Assembly: GCA_946221495.1 (NCBI GenBank)
Contig: CAMIFA010000222.1
Coordinates: forward strand, 1 to 5,828
Origin: an uncultured cyanobacterium
GTDB lineage: Bacteria > Cyanobacteriota > Cyanobacteriia > Cyanobacteriales > Chroococcidiopsidaceae
Reading direction: 5' to 3'
Length of the DNA stretch: 5,828 nt
Below the pieces are notes generated by a model that did not search any database, was not told the origin of the DNA, and worked only from the letters and a program-made list of their open reading frames with translations. This document shows, piece after piece, positions 1-5,804 of this stretch. The position numbers were made by a program, and so were the translations under genes. Every line of letters begins with the position of its first letter. Position 1 is the first letter of the stretch.

Positions 1-108
1 TAAGGGCTATGCATTTGATTCAATCTATCATCTAGCTTCCTTGTCACCCCGTCAGAGATAAAAGTCTAGATAACAGGGATAAGAATCAGCGAAAAAGGAC
101 ACTATTAA

Positions 109-264
109 GTGCTAGCGATTTGGCTTAACACCAATTTAGATATAGGCATTTTAGAAATGAATTTAAACTCCATTTTCTGCCAAAAGAAGTACAACATCAC
201 CTATCAAAAGACTGATGCCCTTGTTACCAGACAGGCAACGATTTGGATGAATATTTTATTGTGA
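109..264 (+). CDS. Possible 51-aa small ORF, unknown function
   Basis: A GTG at 109 opens 51 codons ending in TGA at 262-264. AAAAAGGA lies at 92-99, so its AAGGA core (95-99) sits 9 nt before the GTG, a reasonable ribosome-binding geometry. An internal ATG at 157 would give 35 residues. The product starts VLAIWLNTNLDIGILEMNLN and ends in a short hydrophobic run; I recognise no motif or family. It is the only plus-strand candidate in the window and runs against the purine genes. A 51-codon frame in AT-rich DNA is easily a chance event, so I list it mainly because of the upstream AAGGA. Confidence 0.12.
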   Translation: MLAIWLNTNLDIGILEMNLNSIFCQKKYNITYQKTDALVTRQATIWMNILL

Positions 265-360
265 TGTTGAGCAGCGAAACAGCTGATGCATTCTCCAGTT
301 CCTTCCCTCTTGCTTAGGACTGGGAATAACATGATATTTCTTAATTGATGCAAGTCTAGT

Positions 361-379
361 AAAAAATACCAACTTTTGG
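361..379 (-). terminator. Weak terminator-like hairpin downstream of purF
   Basis: Reading the minus strand 72 nt after the purF stop, CCAA-AAG-TTGG (379 to 369) can form a 4-bp hairpin, followed after TA by a run of six T (366 to 361). The order, stem then T-run, fits a Rho-independent terminator for purF. The stem is too short and AT-containing to be convincing. It also sits inside a larger inverted repeat (345-352 with 381-388) that would place the T-run in a loop. This is the best candidate 3' end I can see for the transcript, but it is weak. Confidence 0.2.
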
Positions 380-450
380 ATGCATCAACTGTTTATGTAG
401 AAGCAATCTAAGAAAGCGATATTTTTTTAAATCTTTAAATATAAAGGATG

Positions 451-1944
451 TCAAACAACTGACTTTTCCAACATTAATTTAGAGCGCTTGACTACTTCAG
501 GAACCGGGATTGGGTAATCGCCTGTAAAACAAGCAGAACAAAAACTATTAGGATCTTCTTGCGTTGCTTTCAGCATTCCCTCTTTGGAGAGATAAGCCAG
601 GGAATCAACCTCAATGGCGATCGCAATTTCTTCTATAGACTTAGTAGCGGCAATTAATTGATCTTGGCTATCGGTGTCGATGCCATAGAAGCAGGGGTGG
701 GTCACGGGTGGTGAGGATACACGCATATGCACTTCAAGTGCGCCAGCGTCGCGAAGGGCTTTCACAAGTTTACGGCTGGTTGTACCCCGGACAATGGAGT
801 CATCGACAATTATGACTCTTTTTCCAGCTAAAACATCTTTAAGAGGATTAAGTTTCATGCGGATGCCAGACTCACGCATTGTTTGAGTTGGCTGAATGAA
901 AGTCCGACCAACGTAGCGATTTTTAATTAGTCCTTCAGCATAGGGAATGCCAGAAGCTTGAGAAAAGCCAATAGCAGCTGGAATACCGGAATCGGGAACA
1001 CCAATAACAATATCAGCATCCGCCGGAGATTCTTGAGCAAGTTGCCGTCCCAACCGCAAGCGATAGCTATATAGACTATCACTACGCATCACACTATCTG
1101 GTCGGGCAAAGTAAATCATTTCAAAAATACATAATTTACGCTGAGGCTGTTGCGCCCAGTGAAAGGAAGCTAGTCCTGATTGAGTGATCCAAACTAACTC
1201 TCCTGGTTCTACATCCCGTAGATAATCAGCACCAATAATATCTAAACCACAAGTTTCAGAGGCAAGAACGTAGCGCTGGGGATTGCTACCCAATGTCCCA
1301 ATCACCAAGGGACGAATACCGTTAGGATCACGTACACCCATAACACCGTCTGCTGTACCGATCACTAAGCTAAAGGCTCCATTACAGCGTTGAAAAGCAC
1401 TAATAGCTCCTTCTAGCCATTTTTTGCCAGAGTTAATTTCTTCAGCGATCGCAAAGGCAATTAATTCTGAATCTGTACTAGTAATTAAATTAAAGTTACT
1501 TTGTAGTAATTCTTCTCGTAGCTGGGGCGTGTTAACTAAATTACCGTTGTGCGCCAAAGCCAACATTCCCAGATTAGTTTCTACAACAGCAGGCTGGGCA
1601 TTGACAACGCGGCTAGAGCCAGTAGTCGAATAACGAGTATGACCTACCGCTAAATTTCCCGGTAGCTGATTTAAAATTGATTCATTAAAAACTTGGGACA
1701 CAAGCCCCATTTCTTTGTGGAGATGAACTTTGTCTCCCTCAAACGTGGCAATTCCAGCTGATTCTTGACCCCGATGTTGCAGTGCATACAATCCAAAGTA
1801 AGTTAGTTTGGCAACGTCTTCTTCTGGTGCAAATATCCCAAAAACGCCACAGGCTTCCTCTGGCTTGTCAGGACGGGCGACATCACTAGTCACGTCTCTA
1901 CCTGATGTCGGGTGATCGTCCAAGGAGCGATGGTTGGAAATCAT
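451..1944 (-). CDS. purF: Amidophosphoribosyltransferase (glutamine PRPP amidotransferase)
   Basis: PurF catalyses the first committed step of purine synthesis: PRPP plus glutamine gives 5-phosphoribosylamine, glutamate and PPi, in the cytoplasm. The protein has 497 residues. Residues 1-31 are a propeptide; the run EEACGVFGI puts the nucleophile at Cys32, exposed after self-cleavage. The N-terminal Ntn glutaminase domain shows LQHRGQESAGI (55-65), GHTRYSTTGSS (101-111), AHNGNL (131-136) and STDSELIA (156-163). The phosphoribosyltransferase domain shows GVPDSGIPAA (315-324), the mobile loop KNRYVGRTF (341-349) and the PRPP loop VDDSIVRGTT (380-389). Cys272, Cys418, Cys469 and Cys472 match the four [4Fe-4S] ligands of the Bacillus subtilis enzyme. 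The start is ATG; the next ATG (residue 79) lies inside the catalytic domain, so the start is secure. It lies 181 nt downstream of purL on the same strand. Length and motifs are complete, with no sign of damage. Confidence 0.98.
   Translation of the reverse strand: MISNHRSLDDHPTSGRDVTSDVARPDKPEEACGVFGIFAPEEDVAKLTYFGLYALQHRGQESAGIATFEGDKVHLHKEMGLVSQVFNESILNQLPGNLAVGHTRYSTTGSSRVVNAQPAVVETNLGMLALAHNGNLVNTPQLREELLQSNFNLITSTDSELIAFAIAEEINSGKKWLEGAISAFQRCNGAFSLVIGTADGVMGVRDPNGIRPLVIGTLGSNPQRYVLASETCGLDIIGADYLRDVEPGELVWITQSGLASFHWAQQPQRKLCIFEMIYFARPDSVMRSDSLYSYRLRLGRQLAQESPADADIVIGVPDSGIPAAIGFSQASGIPYAEGLIKNRYVGRTFIQPTQTMRESGIRMKLNPLKDVLAGKRVIIVDDSIVRGTTSRKLVKALRDAGALEVHMRVSSPPVTHPCFYGIDTDSQDQLIAATKSIEEIAIAIEVDSLAYLSKEGMLKATQEDPNSFCSACFTGDYPIPVPEVVKRSKLMLEKSVV
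617..624. repeat. HIP1 octamer GCGATCGC in purF (3' part)
   Basis: Perfect 8-bp palindrome, preceded by G and followed by A. It encodes part of the Ile-Ala-Ile-Ala run near residue 441 of PurF, so it is read as ordinary codons. HIP1 is the highly repeated octamer typical of many cyanobacterial genomes. Confidence 0.95.
1445..1452. repeat. HIP1 octamer GCGATCGC in purF (5' part)
   Basis: Second perfect copy in purF. It encodes Ala-Ile-Ala at about residues 165-167, just after the conserved STDSELIA motif of the glutaminase domain. Confidence 0.95.
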
Positions 1945-1956
1945 GCTACGGCTTTA

Positions 1957-1961
1957 CTCCT
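1957..1961 (-). promoter_or_regulatory. Shine-Dalgarno sequence of purF
   Basis: The minus strand reads AGGAG here, 12 nt before the purF ATG. The spacing is a little long, but it is the clearest ribosome-binding motif before any of the minus-strand genes, and it supports translation from 1944. Confidence 0.5.
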
Positions 1962-1997
1962 GATGGGATATTGACTAGCTGGATATGTCTAACGTTG

Positions 1998-2026
1998 AGA
2001 ATAAACTAAGCTTAACAAATTGTTAA
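1998..2026 (-). promoter_or_regulatory. Candidate purF promoter, TTAACA-N17-TATTCT
   Basis: On the minus strand TTAACA (2026 to 2021; 5 of 6 bases match the sigma-70 -35 consensus) is followed by exactly 17 nt and TATTCT (2003 to 1998; 4 of 6 match the -10 consensus). Transcription would start near 1990 and give a leader of about 46 nt. A second, weaker pair, TTAAGC-N17-TATAAC, lies further upstream with its -10 at 2036-2041. If either is active, purF can be transcribed apart from purL. AT-rich DNA gives such matches by chance, so this is a candidate only. Confidence 0.3.
2012..2026. promoter_or_regulatory. Palindrome TTAACAA-A-TTGTTAA upstream of purF
   Basis: A perfect inverted repeat with 7-base arms around a single central base. 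It lies 68 nt before the purF ATG and overlaps the candidate -35 hexamer, a position typical of a repressor operator. It does not match the NtcA consensus GTA-N8-TAC, and I do not know a cyanobacterial purine regulator that binds it. With a one-base centre it suits a DNA-binding dimer better than an RNA hairpin. Confidence 0.35.
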
Positions 2027-2105
2027 CTATTCCAGTTATATACATTAACGTAATAATGCTTAATCGTTGCAGCAATTTCCGAAAATCAACTAACAGGGTA
2101 GCTAC

Positions 2106-2123
2106 AGTAGGAATACTCCTACT
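2106..2123 (-). terminator. Hairpin directly after the purL stop codon
   Basis: The minus strand reads AGTAGGA-GTAT-TCCTACT: a perfect 7-bp stem with a 4-base loop, beginning 2 nt after the TAG of purL. No T-run follows, so it is not a standard intrinsic terminator. It could slow transcription, protect the purL 3' end or mark a processing point between purL and purF. Another palindrome, GTAGCTAC (2098-2105), abuts it. The structure is plain to see; the role is inferred. Confidence 0.35.
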
Positions 2124-2125
2124 CA

Positions 2126-4474
2126 CTAAAGGCCTAGACGCTTAGGAATTGCATTGTAGTAGCGATCGCTCATATCTTCGCTCCTAACTTCAATTAACAA
2201 GTGGTTGTCAGCCGTGAAAACTCGCAAAGGTGTGTCAGCATTCCGAACCTGACCTATTTTTTGCCAATTGGTTCCTAGTTGCTGATTTAAATACGCTTCC
2301 CAAACAACTTGGGATTCGGGAGAGACAGAAACTATAATTCTTGCTCCGCCCTCACCAAACAGAACTTCATCCCAGCGCCCTGAGTAATCTGAAGTTAGCC
2401 CTAAATTAATTTCTGCTCCTAATTGACTGCTGATACAAGCTTCGGAGATGGCGATCGCACTGCCACCTTCAGCGCAGTCATGAGCTGATCGTATCCAACC
2501 TTGCTTAATTCCTTCACGGCAAGCAGCCTGCACAGAACGCTCTAAATCAAGATTTACTCGTGGCGGCAATCCTGCGACTATGCCGTGAATTGTCGCTAAA
2601 TACTCAGAAGACCCCAACGTCGTCCCTTCTGACTCCTCTAAAGGTCTACCTAGTAGATAAATTAAATCCCCCTCGGCGCGCCATCCTTGACCACAAACAG
2701 AAGTTAAGTCAGGAATCAAGCCCACCATACCAACAACTGGCGTAGGATAAATTGGCTGCGGTTGACCAGAGGCATCAAGAGTTTCGTTATAGAGAGAGAC
2801 ATTGCCACCAGTCACGGGCGTTTTAAATTCCCGACAAGCTGCTGCTAAACCGCGACAAGCTTCTGCTAGCTGCCAATAGCCAACGGGTTTTTCGGGACTA
2901 CCAAAATTAAGATTATCTGTAACTGCTAAAGGTTCGGCTCCTACACAGCTAAGATTACGTGCTGCTTCTGCTACTACTGCTTTAGCACCTTCGTAGGGGT
3001 CTAGATAGACATAACGGGGATTACAATCTACGGTTGCGGCGACGGCTACAGAGGCAAGAGGGAATGAGCCAGGTACTTCTTGCGCCCGAATCCGAATAAC
3101 AGCTGCATCTGCGCCACCAGGGAGAACTAAGGTATTATTTTGCACCTGATGATCGTACTGACGATAGATCCAGCGTTTAGAAGCGATCGTTGGTGTATCG
3201 AGTAGAGTTAGCAAAATCTCGTTCCAAGTGTGGAAACGCTCGGCAATCTTAATTCCATCTACTGTGCAGTCAGGTAAAGAAGCAGGCGACCATTCCCAAG
3301 CTTTTCGAGCATATTCTGGTGGTTCGTTGGGTAATTCTCGCTCATAAACCGGCGTATTTTCTGCCAAAGCATCAGCCTCAATTTGGGCTGCTACTTCACC
3401 CTGAAACAGAATCCGTACTATCGGCTCTGCAATAACCGTTCCAGCAACTACTGCATGAAGTCCCCAGCGTTGAAAGATATCAATTAATTCCTGCTCCCGC
3501 CCCTTGTGGGCAACAAACAGCATCCGTTCTTGAGATTCCGAAAGCAAATATTCGTAAGGAACCATGCCAGTTTCGCGCACTGGAATCAAATCTAAATCCA
3601 GTTCAATGCCTACGCCGCCTTTCGCAGCCATCTCCGACGTGGAACAGGTAATACCAGCTGCTCCCATATCTTGCGCTGCAACTACAGCCCCAGTTTTAAA
3701 CGCCTCTAAGCAAGCTTCAATTAAAGATTTTTCTAAAAAAGGATCACCTACCTGTACTGCGGGACGGTCTTGTTCTGATTTGTCGCTGAGTTCCGCACTG
3801 GCAAAACTCGCACCACCCATGCCGTCGCGCCCGGTAGTGGAACCAACATAAAGCACTGGATTGCCAATACCAGCAGCCCCAGATTTGACGATTTCCTCTG
3901 TTTCCATCAATCCCAGCGCCATCACATTCACTAAGGGATTACCAGAATAAGCTGGGTCAAAATAAACTTCGCCACCGACTGTGGGAACCCCGACGCAATT
4001 ACCATAATGAGAGATTCCTGATACTACGCCGTTGAATAACCGTCTAGTGCGGGCATCTTCTAAAGAACCGAAGCGTAGGGAATTAAGCAACGCAATCGGA
4101 CGCGCCCCCATTGTAAAGATATCTCGTAAAATGCCTCCGACTCCGGTTGCAGCGCCTTGGAAGGGTTCAACTGCTGAAGGATGGTTGTGGGATTCAATTT
4201 TAAACGCTAATTGTAGCCCATCGCCCAAATCTACAACTCCAGCATTTTCCCCTGGTCCCACGAGAATGCGATCGCCTTGCGTAGGAAATTGTTTTAGTAA
4301 TGGTCGTGAATTCTTATAACAACAATGCTCCGACCACATTACCCCAAACATCCCTAATTCAGCTTTATTCGGATGTCGTCCTAGCCGCCTCACTATTTCT
4401 ACATATTCTTCCGGCTTTAAACCTTCATCAGCAATTTCTGTGGAGGAAAAAGGAGATTCTGAGGTAGCAGACAT
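2126..4474 (-). CDS. purL: Phosphoribosylformylglycinamidine synthase subunit PurL
   Basis: PurL is the ATP-using subunit of FGAM synthase, converting FGAR to FGAM with ammonia that PurQ releases from glutamine; PurS bridges the two. At 782 residues it is the small type needing separate PurS and PurQ, neither in this window. Catalytic-site runs are WSEHCCYKNS (His50, Tyr53) and ESHNHPSAVEP (His98). PTVGGEVYFD starts at 164, GGADAA spans 453-458, TGGNVSLYNET starts at 555 and HDCAEGGSA at 665, matching the tandem AIRS-like halves of the family. I chose the ATG at 4474: its product starts MSATSESPFSS, as cyanobacterial homologues do. A TTG at 4492 in the same frame would add six residues (a Cys-rich MCSPCT) but has no better ribosome site. 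Neither start has a clear Shine-Dalgarno. The gene follows uma2 by 39 nt and precedes purF. It is intact, with 3 HIP1 sites. Confidence 0.98.
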   Translation of the reverse strand: MSATSESPFSSTEIADEGLKPEEYVEIVRRLGRHPNKAELGMFGVMWSEHCCYKNSRPLLKQFPTQGDRILVGPGENAGVVDLGDGLQLAFKIESHNHPSAVEPFQGAATGVGGILRDIFTMGARPIALLNSLRFGSLEDARTRRLFNGVVSGISHYGNCVGVPTVGGEVYFDPAYSGNPLVNVMALGLMETEEIVKSGAAGIGNPVLYVGSTTGRDGMGGASFASAELSDKSEQDRPAVQVGDPFLEKSLIEACLEAFKTGAVVAAQDMGAAGITCSTSEMAAKGGVGIELDLDLIPVRETGMVPYEYLLSESQERMLFVAHKGREQELIDIFQRWGLHAVVAGTVIAEPIVRILFQGEVAAQIEADALAENTPVYERELPNEPPEYARKAWEWSPASLPDCTVDGIKIAERFHTWNEILLTLLDTPTIASKRWIYRQYDHQVQNNTLVLPGGADAAVIRIRAQEVPGSFPLASVAVAATVDCNPRYVYLDPYEGAKAVVAEAARNLSCVGAEPLAVTDNLNFGSPEKPVGYWQLAEACRGLAAACREFKTPVTGGNVSLYNETLDASGQPQPIYPTPVVGMVGLIPDLTSVCGQGWRAEGDLIYLLGRPLEESEGTTLGSSEYLATIHGIVAGLPPRVNLDLERSVQAACREGIKQGWIRSAHDCAEGGSAIAISEACISSQLGAEINLGLTSDYSGRWDEVLFGEGGARIIVSVSPESQVVWEAYLNQQLGTNWQKIGQVRNADTPLRVFTADNHLLIEVRSEDMSDRYYNAIPKRLGL
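2162..2169. repeat. HIP1 octamer GCGATCGC near the purL 3' end
   Basis: Perfect copy encoding part of Ser-Asp-Arg-Tyr, 12 codons or so before the end of PurL. Its reading phase differs from the copies that encode Ala-Ile-Ala. Confidence 0.95.
2451..2458. repeat. HIP1 octamer GCGATCGC in purL
   Basis: Perfect copy encoding Ala-Ile-Ala directly after the conserved HDCAEGGS motif, near residue 673 of PurL. Confidence 0.95.
4268..4275. repeat. HIP1 octamer GCGATCGC near the purL 5' end
   Basis: Perfect copy encoding part of Gly-Asp-Arg-Ile at about residues 67-70 of PurL, just before the conserved VGPGENAG run. A one-base variant, GCGATCGT, lies at 3183-3190. Confidence 0.95.
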
Positions 4475-4506
4475 AGTACAGGGCGAACACAAACTCGACA
4501 GGCTTA

Positions 4507-4535
4507 ATTGTAGCTATGATTGTCCGCTTTCAGAA
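4507..4535 (-). promoter_or_regulatory. Candidate purL promoter, TTCTGA-N17-TACAAT
   Basis: The minus strand has TACAAT (4512 to 4507; 5 of 6 match the -10 consensus) 17 nt after TTCTGA (4535 to 4530; only 3 of 6 match the -35). The -35 lies within the last codons of uma2 and the -10 just after its stop. Transcription would start near 4500, about 25 nt before the purL ATG. Cyanobacterial promoters often keep only a good -10, so a separate purL promoter is plausible but unproven. Confidence 0.3.
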
Positions 4536-5167
4536 TTTGGCTGCTGATTTCTTACCCATTCCCGCAATTGGCGCACTGATGTGGTTACACCTGTAATTTG
4601 ACACTGTTCTAGAAATTCTTCTACTTTAGTTGCTGGGAGTAAGGGGAAAGTGGGGGAGTAATTACACTCTATATACTCTCCTTTTTGTAACTGATATATT
4701 TTCAGCCTCCGTCCGTCATATCTCCATACTTCAGGTACACCTAAATCTGCATACAGAGCTAATTGATTTAAAGAACTGCTAGTAATATCTATTTCTATTG
4801 CCAAATCCGGTGGTGGATCTTGAGTCAAATCTATTGTAGTTTTTCCTCTAACTCGTGCTTCGTTCTGGATGTAATAGCATGAATCTGGTTCCTTTCCTAC
4901 ACTCATATCTGAGCGTTTGAGTGTCATAGAACCGCCTGGATTAAACTCAAGGTTCAGTTCTTCTACTAAAGTTGAAATTAAACGTTCTAGCAACCTATTA
5001 CTATTTTCATGCTCCCACAGTGGTGTCATTAACTCTAGATTTCCCTTGTAATAAGCCAGCCGGGTAGAACGCTGTTCGCCCATTTCTAGCAACAGGCTTT
5101 CAAACAGTTGCCAACTGATATTTTTTAATAAAACTCTTTGTTCTACTAGAGTTGATGTTATTACCAT
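4514..5167 (-). CDS. Uma2 family protein (putative PD-(D/E)XK restriction endonuclease-like)
   Basis: Members of this family (Pfam Uma2, formerly DUF820) have a restriction-endonuclease-like fold and are greatly multiplied in cyanobacteria; their biological role is mostly unknown. The 217-residue product has the usual landmarks: KGNLELMTP with a following His (Lys41-His53), GKEPDSCYYI (Asp95), and DPPPDLAIEIDITSSS (Asp121, Glu125, Asp127), leading into YADLGVPEVWRYDG (139-152). The usual D...K spacing after the Ser run reads LNQLALY, so a canonical catalytic lysine is not evident there. The ATG at 5167 is preceded by GAG at a workable distance; a TTG at 5176 would add three residues, and I prefer the ATG. 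Length is normal for the family. It follows a good promoter candidate and precedes purL by 39 nt, so it may share a transcript with the purine genes, although I know of no functional link. Family assignment is firm; nuclease activity is inferred. Confidence 0.9.
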   Translation of the reverse strand: MVITSTLVEQRVLLKNISWQLFESLLLEMGEQRSTRLAYYKGNLELMTPLWEHENSNRLLERLISTLVEELNLEFNPGGSMTLKRSDMSVGKEPDSCYYIQNEARVRGKTTIDLTQDPPPDLAIEIDITSSSLNQLALYADLGVPEVWRYDGRRLKIYQLQKGEYIECNYSPTFPLLPATKVEEFLEQCQITGVTTSVRQLREWVRNQQPNSESGQS

Positions 5168-5196
5168 AAGACTCAACTTAAGCTTTAAGCACTTAG

Positions 5197-5225
5197 TTTA
5201 TACTGAGTTTTTCTCACTTTGTTAA
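5197..5225 (-). promoter_or_regulatory. Promoter candidate for uma2 (and perhaps purL-purF), TTAACA-N17-TATAAA
   Basis: On the minus strand TTAACA (5225 to 5220) and TATAAA (5202 to 5197) each match the sigma-70 consensus at 5 of 6 bases and are separated by exactly 17 nt. The predicted start near 5190 leaves a leader of about 23 nt before the uma2 ATG. The -35 overlaps the last codons and stop region of the upstream broken gene. This is the best promoter-like sequence in the window and could drive all three downstream genes. Confidence 0.55.
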
Positions 5226-5528
5226 GTATGAGGGGCAATCAGTCAATTTTTGTTTTCGGTTGTGATTTTCAGAAATTAGCTCTAAACCAATAACTGTTGT
5301 CTTTTTAAGCTGAATCGGCGGTCTTGTATTGTCTAGACGCAACAAGTAATTTTCACTACCTTCAAATAATAAGCTCACTGGTTTTGACCAGTTACTCTTT
5401 AATTTACCTAAACTACAAGTAGGTATTCCATTTTGTTTAATTGTATCAGCTTGGTCTTTAGCAAAGAGAATTCGGACTTGTCTTGGTTCTCCGCCGCCAA
5501 ATTGTTCAGGAATTATGGGATAAATCAA
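5214..5528 (-). pseudogene. C-terminal part of a split membrane-protein gene (unknown family)
   Basis: An open frame of 104 codons from a TTG at 5528 to TGA at 5214-5216. It contains no ATG or other Met codon. It begins directly after a TAA (5529-5531) that closes another open frame in the same phase, so both are best read as one gene with a nonsense codon. This half is soluble and mixed: YPIIPEQFGGGEPRQVRILF (residues 3-22), then KPVSLLFEGSENYLLRLDN around residues 49-67 and a basic tail. The Pro-rich and GGG run straight after a membrane helix resembles uncharacterised cyanobacterial membrane proteins I loosely recall; I cannot name the family. Independent translation from the TTG is possible but no ribosome site is visible. 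It lies 46 nt upstream of uma2. Confidence 0.55.
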
Positions 5529-5804
5529 TTAGGTGAATATCCCCAGATATAGATTACAAGCCGATACAAATATGAGAATTATAGTAAGGCTGGAATATGG
5601 TAAATAGTAATCCTTTATGTTTAAAGATACCTTTCTCCTAGTGTGAGTCACTATCCAAGGACTTAAAAGTATTAATCCTACTATTGAACCACTAAAGTAC
5701 AATTTAAATGAATCAGATATTAATTCCGATAGTCCTATACTATCAATATTATTTTTATGCAAAATCAAAAAACACAAGCCAAGAAAATAGTGAGAAAAAT
5801 AATA
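5529..5804 (-). pseudogene. N-terminal membrane part of the split gene, 5' end damaged or missing
   Basis: Open frame between a TAG at 5805-5807 and the TAA at 5529-5531, in the same phase as the following frame. The only start codons are non-ATG, such as TTG at 5777, which would give 82 residues. Using that numbering there are two clear membrane segments: LYFSGSIVGLILLSPWIV (27-44) and SSLTIILIFVSACNLYLGIF (62-81), separated by a basic stretch THTRRKVSLNIKDYY. A third hydrophobic run, YFLGLCFLIL, extends upstream of the TTG, which argues that the TTG is not the true start. In another minus frame, open from the window edge to TAA at 5755-5757, there is also a hydrophobic stretch (FTLVLFFSLFSWLVFF), so a frameshift near 5760-5800 is possible. 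The region is noticeably richer in A+T than purL and purF. I read it as a decayed gene; sequencing error is the main alternative. Confidence 0.5.

Larger units (their letters stand above)
1..450. other. Gene-poor AT-rich spacer downstream of purF
   Basis: This 450-base stretch follows the 3' end of purF and runs to the window edge. I translated both strands and found no recognisable protein, tRNA-like fold or tandem repeat. It holds a 51-codon open frame of doubtful status (109-264, plus strand) and an 8-base inverted repeat, TTGATGCA at 345-352 and TGCATCAA at 381-388, with a weak hairpin and a T-run inside it. Frequent stops in all frames and the absence of HIP1 sites fit ordinary intergenic DNA. 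It could also carry a promoter or 5' leader for a minus-strand gene beyond the edge, but I could not pick out a convincing one. Confidence 0.6.

Noticed and set aside
69..78. GATAACAGGG, resembling part of the I-SceI homing-endonuclease site
   Set aside because: Only a ten-base partial match; the flanks diverge and there is no intron or endonuclease gene nearby.
264..317. 17-codon frame overlapping the stop of the 109-264 ORF (TGATG)
   Set aside because: Too short to support, and dependent on an upstream ORF that is itself doubtful.
62..359. AAGTCTAG repeated at 62-69 and 352-359
   Set aside because: Two copies of an 8-mer without extended similarity or target-site features; chance is enough.
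1424..1633. 69-codon plus-strand open frame
   Set aside because: Lies wholly antisense inside purF, which is intact with all its motifs; no ribosome site or recognisable product.
1945..2125. NtcA box or purine riboswitch in the purL-purF spacer
   Set aside because: I found no GTA-N8-TAC at promoter distance and no conserved purine-aptamer core sequence.
2560..2745. 61-codon plus-strand open frame
   Set aside because: Antisense shadow inside purL, low-complexity product with no family resemblance.
3564..3851. 95-codon plus-strand open frame
   Set aside because: Antisense to the highly conserved middle of purL; the Ser/Pro/Ala-rich product reflects complementary codons of the real gene.
4032..4319. 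95-codon plus-strand open frame
   Set aside because: Antisense to the conserved N-terminal part of purL, where the minus-strand motifs (ESHNHP, GPGENAG) explain the sequence.
4475..4492. TTG start at 4492 for purL, adding six residues
   Set aside because: No ribosome site, an unusual MCSPCT extension, and the ATG at 4474 matches the N-terminus expected for cyanobacterial PurL.
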